Origin: Vicinamibacteria bacterium | GTDB lineage: Bacteria; Acidobacteriota; Vicinamibacteria; Vicinamibacterales; 2-12-FULL-66-21 | Length of the DNA stretch: 16,532 nt | Reading direction: 5' to 3' | Assembly: GCA_025937075.1 (NCBI GenBank) | Contig: JAICSD010000038.1 | Span: 1-16,532 of the forward strand | Shown here: piece by piece, positions 12,678-16,532 of the stretch | Position numbering within the stretch: the first letter of the stretch is position 1 | How the letters are laid out: the number at the start of each line of letters is the position of its first letter | Translations under genes and position numbers: made by a program | Notes under the pieces: generated by a model | Told to the model about the DNA's origin: nothing | Databases searched by the model: none | Seen by the model: only the letters and a program-made list of their open reading frames with translations

Positions 12678-15269
12678 ATGAAGACGCTGCTGTTTTCCAT
12701 TCTCGCGCTCACGGTCGCGGTCGACGCCATAGCTCAACGGCTACCCGGCACCGCAATCCCTTCGCACTACGATCTCACGGTTGCCCCGGACCTAGCCGCC
12801 GCGACGTTCACCGGCGAAGAGACGATCGCGGTGGAGTTGCCAAAGCCGACCGAGCGCATCGTCCTGAACGCGGCCGAGATCACGTTCGAGCGCGTGACGG
12901 TCGAATCGAACGGCCGCACGCTGACGGCCACGACGTCTCTCGATCGCGGCCGCGAACAGGCGACGCTCACGGTGCCACAGCAACTCGCCGCGGGCGCTGC
13001 GACGATTCACATCTCATATCACGGCATCCTGAACGATCAATTGCGCGGCTTCTATCTCAGCAAGACGGCCAACCGCAGGTACGCGGTCACACAGCTGGAG
13101 GCGACTGATGCCCGCCGCATGTTTCCGTCGTTCGACGAACCGGCGCTCAAAGCCACGTTCTCGATCACGGCGGTCATCGACGCCGGGGACCACGCGATCT
13201 CGAACGGCGCCGTCGTATCGGACACGCCAGGACCGCCTTCGGGCAAGCACACCCTGAAGTTCGAGACCTCACCGAAGATGTCCACCTATCTCGTGGCGCT
13301 CGTCGTGGGGGATTTGGTGTGCCGCGAAGGGAGCGCGGACAGGATCCCGATCCGCGTCTGCGCGACACCGGAGAATCAAGGGCTTACCGGATTCGCGCTC
13401 GAGGCTGCCGAGAAGAACATGATGTTCTTCAACCAGTATTACGCGATCACGTATCCGTTCAAGAAGCTCGACGTCGTGGCCGTGCCCGATTTCTCCGCGG
13501 GCGCGATGGAGAACACGGCGGCGATCTTCTATCGCGAGTCTCTCCTGCTGGCCGACCCGAAGGACGTCACGCCGGAGACCAAGGAGAACATTGCCGAAGT
13601 CCTCGCGCACGAGATGGCCCATCAGTGGTTCGGGGATCTCGTCACGATGGCGTGGTGGGATGACATCTGGCTGAACGAGGGGTTTGCCAACTGGATGGCG
13701 ACGAAGCCGCTCGAGCAGTGGATGCCGGAAGCGAACGCAAAGGTCAAGGAGGTCGGCGCGAACCAAGACGCGCTCGCGCTCGACGCGTTGCAGTCCACGC
13801 GGCCGGTCCATAAGAGCGCCTCAACTCGGGACGAGATCGACGAGCTGTTCGACGGCATCGCGTACGCCAAAGGAGCCGCGATTCTGAGGATGGTCGAACG
13901 GTACATAGGGAAGGACGCGTTCCGCGCGGGCGTCAACGGGTATCTGCAGCGGTTTCAGTACGGCAACGCAGCGGCAGAAGACTTCTGGGGCATGCTGGCG
14001 AAGACGAGCGGCAAGCCGGTCGACACGATCATGTCTGATTTCGTGAGGCAGCCGGGCGCCCCGCTGGTTGCCTTGAGAATCGCGTGCGCGAACGGCCATG
14101 CCGCCGTCATGCTCGGGGAGCGCCGCTACACCATGGCGGGGGAGGCGGCGGCCGCCAATCAGACGTGGCACGTGCCGGTCTGCCTCCGGATGCCAGACGG
14201 CAGCACGCGGTGCGACGTCATGACGAGCACCGCGGGCAACACGGTGGATCTGGGAGGGACGTGTCCCGCGTGGGTCATGGGCAACGCGGATGGCCTGGGT
14301 TACTACCGTGTCGAACACCCGGTGGAGATGATTCCCGTGCTTGCGAGGGACATCGGGAAGCTCACCGCCGGCGAGCGGCTCTCGCTGATTTCGGACGAAT
14401 GGGCCATCGTGCGTGCCGGCCGTCATCGGATCGGTGCATGGCTGGACCTGGCGAGCGGGTTCAGCGGCGAGCGCGACCCCGACGTCATGTCGACGCTCGT
14501 CGAGCGGCTCGAGCAGATCGACGAGGATCTCACCTCGTCTTCCACGCGCGACGCATATCGCGCGTGGGTGCGCACGCTTCTCGCGCCCGCGCTTGCGGAT
14601 CTTGGCTGGTCGGCAGCGCCAAACGAGCCGCCCGGCCGGCGGACGTTGCGCGCCCAGGTGCTGATCGCGCTTGGGAACGCCGGCGACCGGGCCGTGCTGA
14701 AGACCGCACGGGCAAAGATCGACGATCTGCTGCGCGACGCGTCGTCGATCGATTCGACGCTCCGCACACCGATCGTCTACATCGCAGCCGTGCATGGCGA
14801 TGCGACGTTGTACGACACGTATCAGGACAGGTCGAGGAGCGCCGGAGATCCGGAAGAGCGATACCGGTTCCTGTACGCGCTGACGCGCTTCACCGATCCG
14901 CTGCTGGTCACGCGGACGATGAACTACGTGCTCTCGCCGGAGGTGCGGACGCAGGATGCCAAGCTGCTGGTCTCGGCGATGATCCGCAACGAGGACACGC
15001 GCGCGCAGGCGTGGGAGCTGCTGCAGCAGCATTGGGACGATCTGCAGAAGAAGGCGGGCGAGAGCACGTCGAACGGAAGCATCGTGGCCGCGGCCGGCAC
15101 GTTCTGCGACGCCGATGGCGCGCAGCAGGTCGATCGGTTCTTCTCCGCGCACCCGGTGCCTGACGCGGCGCGTACGCTGCAACAGGCGAAGGAGCGTATC
15201 CACTCGTGCGTCGCGCTTCGCGACGCCGAAGCTCCGCATCTCGCCGCATGGCTGGAGGCACATCGATGA
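12678..15269 (+). CDS. Exported M1-family zinc aminopeptidase
   Basis: The 863-residue protein begins with a Sec signal peptide MKTLLFSILALTVAVDAIAQ. This is why ATG 12678 is chosen over the in-frame ATG at 12627, which adds 17 polar residues. M1 hallmarks are the exopeptidase motif GAMEN (275-279) and the zinc site HEMAHQWFGDL (His311, Glu312, His315) with the third ligand Glu334 in WLNEGFANWM. The N-terminal beta-saddle domain (about 20-215) and a long helical C-terminal domain (about 500-863) resemble aminopeptidase N and ERAP-type enzymes. It removes N-terminal residues from peptides, here outside the cytoplasm. No Shine-Dalgarno is visible. The TGA overlaps the ATG of the M13 gene (ATGA), so the two are very likely co-translated. 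Confidence 0.95.
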   Translation: MKTLLFSILALTVAVDAIAQRLPGTAIPSHYDLTVAPDLAAATFTGEETIAVELPKPTERIVLNAAEITFERVTVESNGRTLTATTSLDRGREQATLTVPQQLAAGAATIHISYHGILNDQLRGFYLSKTANRRYAVTQLEATDARRMFPSFDEPALKATFSITAVIDAGDHAISNGAVVSDTPGPPSGKHTLKFETSPKMSTYLVALVVGDLVCREGSADRIPIRVCATPENQGLTGFALEAAEKNMMFFNQYYAITYPFKKLDVVAVPDFSAGAMENTAAIFYRESLLLADPKDVTPETKENIAEVLAHEMAHQWFGDLVTMAWWDDIWLNEGFANWMATKPLEQWMPEANAKVKEVGANQDALALDALQSTRPVHKSASTRDEIDELFDGIAYAKGAAILRMVERYIGKDAFRAGVNGYLQRFQYGNAAAEDFWGMLAKTSGKPVDTIMSDFVRQPGAPLVALRIACANGHAAVMLGERRYTMAGEAAAANQTWHVPVCLRMPDGSTRCDVMTSTAGNTVDLGGTCPAWVMGNADGLGYYRVEHPVEMIPVLARDIGKLTAGERLSLISDEWAIVRAGRHRIGAWLDLASGFSGERDPDVMSTLVERLEQIDEDLTSSSTRDAYRAWVRTLLAPALADLGWSAAPNEPPGRRTLRAQVLIALGNAGDRAVLKTARAKIDDLLRDASSIDSTLRTPIVYIAAVHGDATLYDTYQDRSRSAGDPEERYRFLYALTRFTDPLLVTRTMNYVLSPEVRTQDAKLLVSAMIRNEDTRAQAWELLQQHWDDLQKKAGESTSNGSIVAAAGTFCDADGAQQVDRFFSAHPVPDAARTLQQAKERIHSCVALRDAEAPHLAAWLEAHR

Positions 15270-16532
15270 GGAAACGCGCGTTCTGGATGTTCGCGGTGCC
15301 GATTGCCGCCGCGATGGCACTGTGCGATGCGGGTCTGCGGGCCGCTGCCGCCGGACAGTCGGAGGCGCCTGCAACGAGCAGGTCGGGCATCGAGCTGGAG
15401 TCGCTCGACAAGACCGCGAACCCGTGCGCGGATTTCTATCAGTTCGCGTGCGGCGGCTGGATGGCGAAGCACCCGATTCCCGCCGATTTGCCCCAATACA
15501 ATCGCTTTCAGGAGCTCCAGGATCGCAACAACGCAATCCTGCGCGACATCCTCGAGACGGCCGCGAAGCCGGAGAGCGACGCCGGCATGCGCCAGATTGG
15601 CGACTACTACGCGACCTGCATGGATCGCCAGACGATTGACTCGAAGGGGCTGACGCCGCTGAAGCCGGAGCTGGACAGCGTTGCCGCGCTGCAATCCACG
15701 GCGGATCTGCCCGCGCTCATCGGCCACCTGCACACCCTCGGCTACGGCGTCTTCTTCGGCTTCGGCGCGGCGCCGGACTTCAAGGATGCGTCGCAGTACA
15801 TCGCCACGTTCGGGCAGGGCGGCATGGGCCTCCCCGATCGCGACTACTACCTGAAAGACGACGAGAACTCGAAGAAGGTGCGCGAGGGCTACGTGGCGCA
15901 CGTGACGCAGATGCTGCAGCTTGCCGGCGATGCGCCTGAACAGGCCGCGGCAAGCGCCAAGACGGTGATGCAGATCGAAACCGAGCTCGCGCGCCACGCG
16001 CTCGACCGCGTCAGCGTCCGCAACCCGACGAACATCTATCACAAGATGTCGATCGACGAGGCGCGGAAGCTGATTCCCTCGATCGATCTCACCGCATATC
16101 TGAAGGCGGCAGAGGCGCCGCAGGTGGCTGCCGCGAACGTGACCGAGCCGGATTTCCTCGAGGGGCTCGACGCGGTGCTGTCGTCCACGCCGATCGCGGA
16201 TCTGAAGACGTATCTGCGGTGGCACCTCATTCACGGGCAATCGCAGGTGCTCCCCACAGCCTTCGACGAGGAGACCTTCAATTTCTACGGCCGCACGCTC
16301 ACCGGCGCGAAGGAGCAGCGCCCGCGGTGGAAGCGCTGCGTGGACGCCGTGGACTCGGATCTCGGCGAGGCGCTCGGCAAGGTGTACGTCGAGCGCACGT
16401 TCGGCGCGGAAGGCAAGGAGCGCACGCTTCGTATGGTGCAGGCGATCGAGAGCGCCCTGGACGCCGACATCAAGGAGATCTCCTGGATGTCGGACGAGAC
16501 GAAGAAGCAGGCCGCGGTGAAGCTGCGCGCGG
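15266..16532 (+). CDS. M13 (neprilysin/PepO-like) peptidase, N-terminal part (3' end outside window)
   Basis: Translation from ATG 15266 gives 422 residues without a stop before the window edge. The N-terminus MRKRAFWMFAVPIAAAMAL then DAGLRAAAA is a signal peptide. NPCADFYQFACGGWMAKHPI (52-71), the segment YYATCMDRQTIDSKGLTPL and GLPDRDYYLKDD are signatures of the M13 N-terminal domain. The zinc site HExxH lies beyond the window and cannot be checked. Full-length members are about 670-700 residues, so roughly 60 percent is present. The family cleaves small peptides outside the cytoplasm. GGAGG (15254-15258) sits 7 nt before the ATG, inside the end of the M1 gene, and the ATGA overlap indicates translational coupling. 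Confidence 0.93.
   Translation, partial: MRKRAFWMFAVPIAAAMALCDAGLRAAAAGQSEAPATSRSGIELESLDKTANPCADFYQFACGGWMAKHPIPADLPQYNRFQELQDRNNAILRDILETAAKPESDAGMRQIGDYYATCMDRQTIDSKGLTPLKPELDSVAALQSTADLPALIGHLHTLGYGVFFGFGAAPDFKDASQYIATFGQGGMGLPDRDYYLKDDENSKKVREGYVAHVTQMLQLAGDAPEQAAASAKTVMQIETELARHALDRVSVRNPTNIYHKMSIDEARKLIPSIDLTAYLKAAEAPQVAAANVTEPDFLEGLDAVLSSTPIADLKTYLRWHLIHGQSQVLPTAFDEETFNFYGRTLTGAKEQRPRWKRCVDAVDSDLGEALGKVYVERTFGAEGKERTLRMVQAIESALDADIKEISWMSDETKKQAAVKLRA

Noticed and set aside
13821..16240. Long minus-strand frames (13821-15536, 14924-16240) opposite the M1 and M13 genes
   Set aside because: The plus-strand products carry full family signatures; the reverse frames show only Arg/Ala-rich composition.

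Overview
The window is GC-rich, densely coded bacterial DNA with ten protein genes, two of them cut by the window edges. I see no rRNA, tRNA, CRISPR array, transposase or phage gene. The gene content suggests a soil-type Acidobacteriota, perhaps Vicinamibacterales: an exported tricorn-type protease, a Tat-exported Gfo/Idh/MocA oxidoreductase, M1 and M13 peptidases in one operon, and intergenic GGGAGTT-type repeats. This placement is an inference from gene content and style, not from a marker gene.

Left part (1-7683), all minus strand, read right to left: a small C2H2-type zinc-motif protein (7683-7336), a 969-residue HEAT/DUF349 coiled-coil protein (7269-4360), a 1106-residue exported tricorn-family protease (4225-905) and a Tat-signal Gfo/Idh/MocA oxidoreductase (832 to beyond base 1). 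The spacers are 66 to 134 bp and hold hairpins and repeats, so this is a co-directional group but not a tightly coupled operon.

Middle (7684-11982): a divergent spacer, then a plus-strand pair, an exported PpiA-type cyclophilin and a TetA-like MFS exporter coupled by a GTGA overlap. The MFS gene runs into the convergent oligoendopeptidase F gene and overlaps its 3' end by 52 bp. Divergent from that gene is a short protein of the low-affinity iron permease family.

Right part (11992-16532): a KANL3/Tex30-type alpha/beta hydrolase on the minus strand, divergent from an exported M1 aminopeptidase. The M1 gene overlaps (ATGA) an M13 neprilysin-like peptidase that runs off the window. Four unrelated peptidase families (S41 tricorn, M3B, M1, M13) lie within 16 kb; three carry export signals and PepF is cytosolic. 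Together they suggest extracytoplasmic protein and peptide degradation with final trimming of oligopeptides in the cytosol.

The least expected signals are non-coding. There is a family of GTAG-headed, REP-like palindromes at gene ends and in spacers (880-904, 11446-11470, with relatives at 936-962 and 4346-4372). A 116-bp inverted repeat built of AACTCCC units supplies the Shine-Dalgarno of the tricorn gene and puts five GGG tracts in its leader. Two genes lacking a Shine-Dalgarno have -10-like hexamers exactly 6 nt before the start codon. No complete novel defence or metabolic system is visible.
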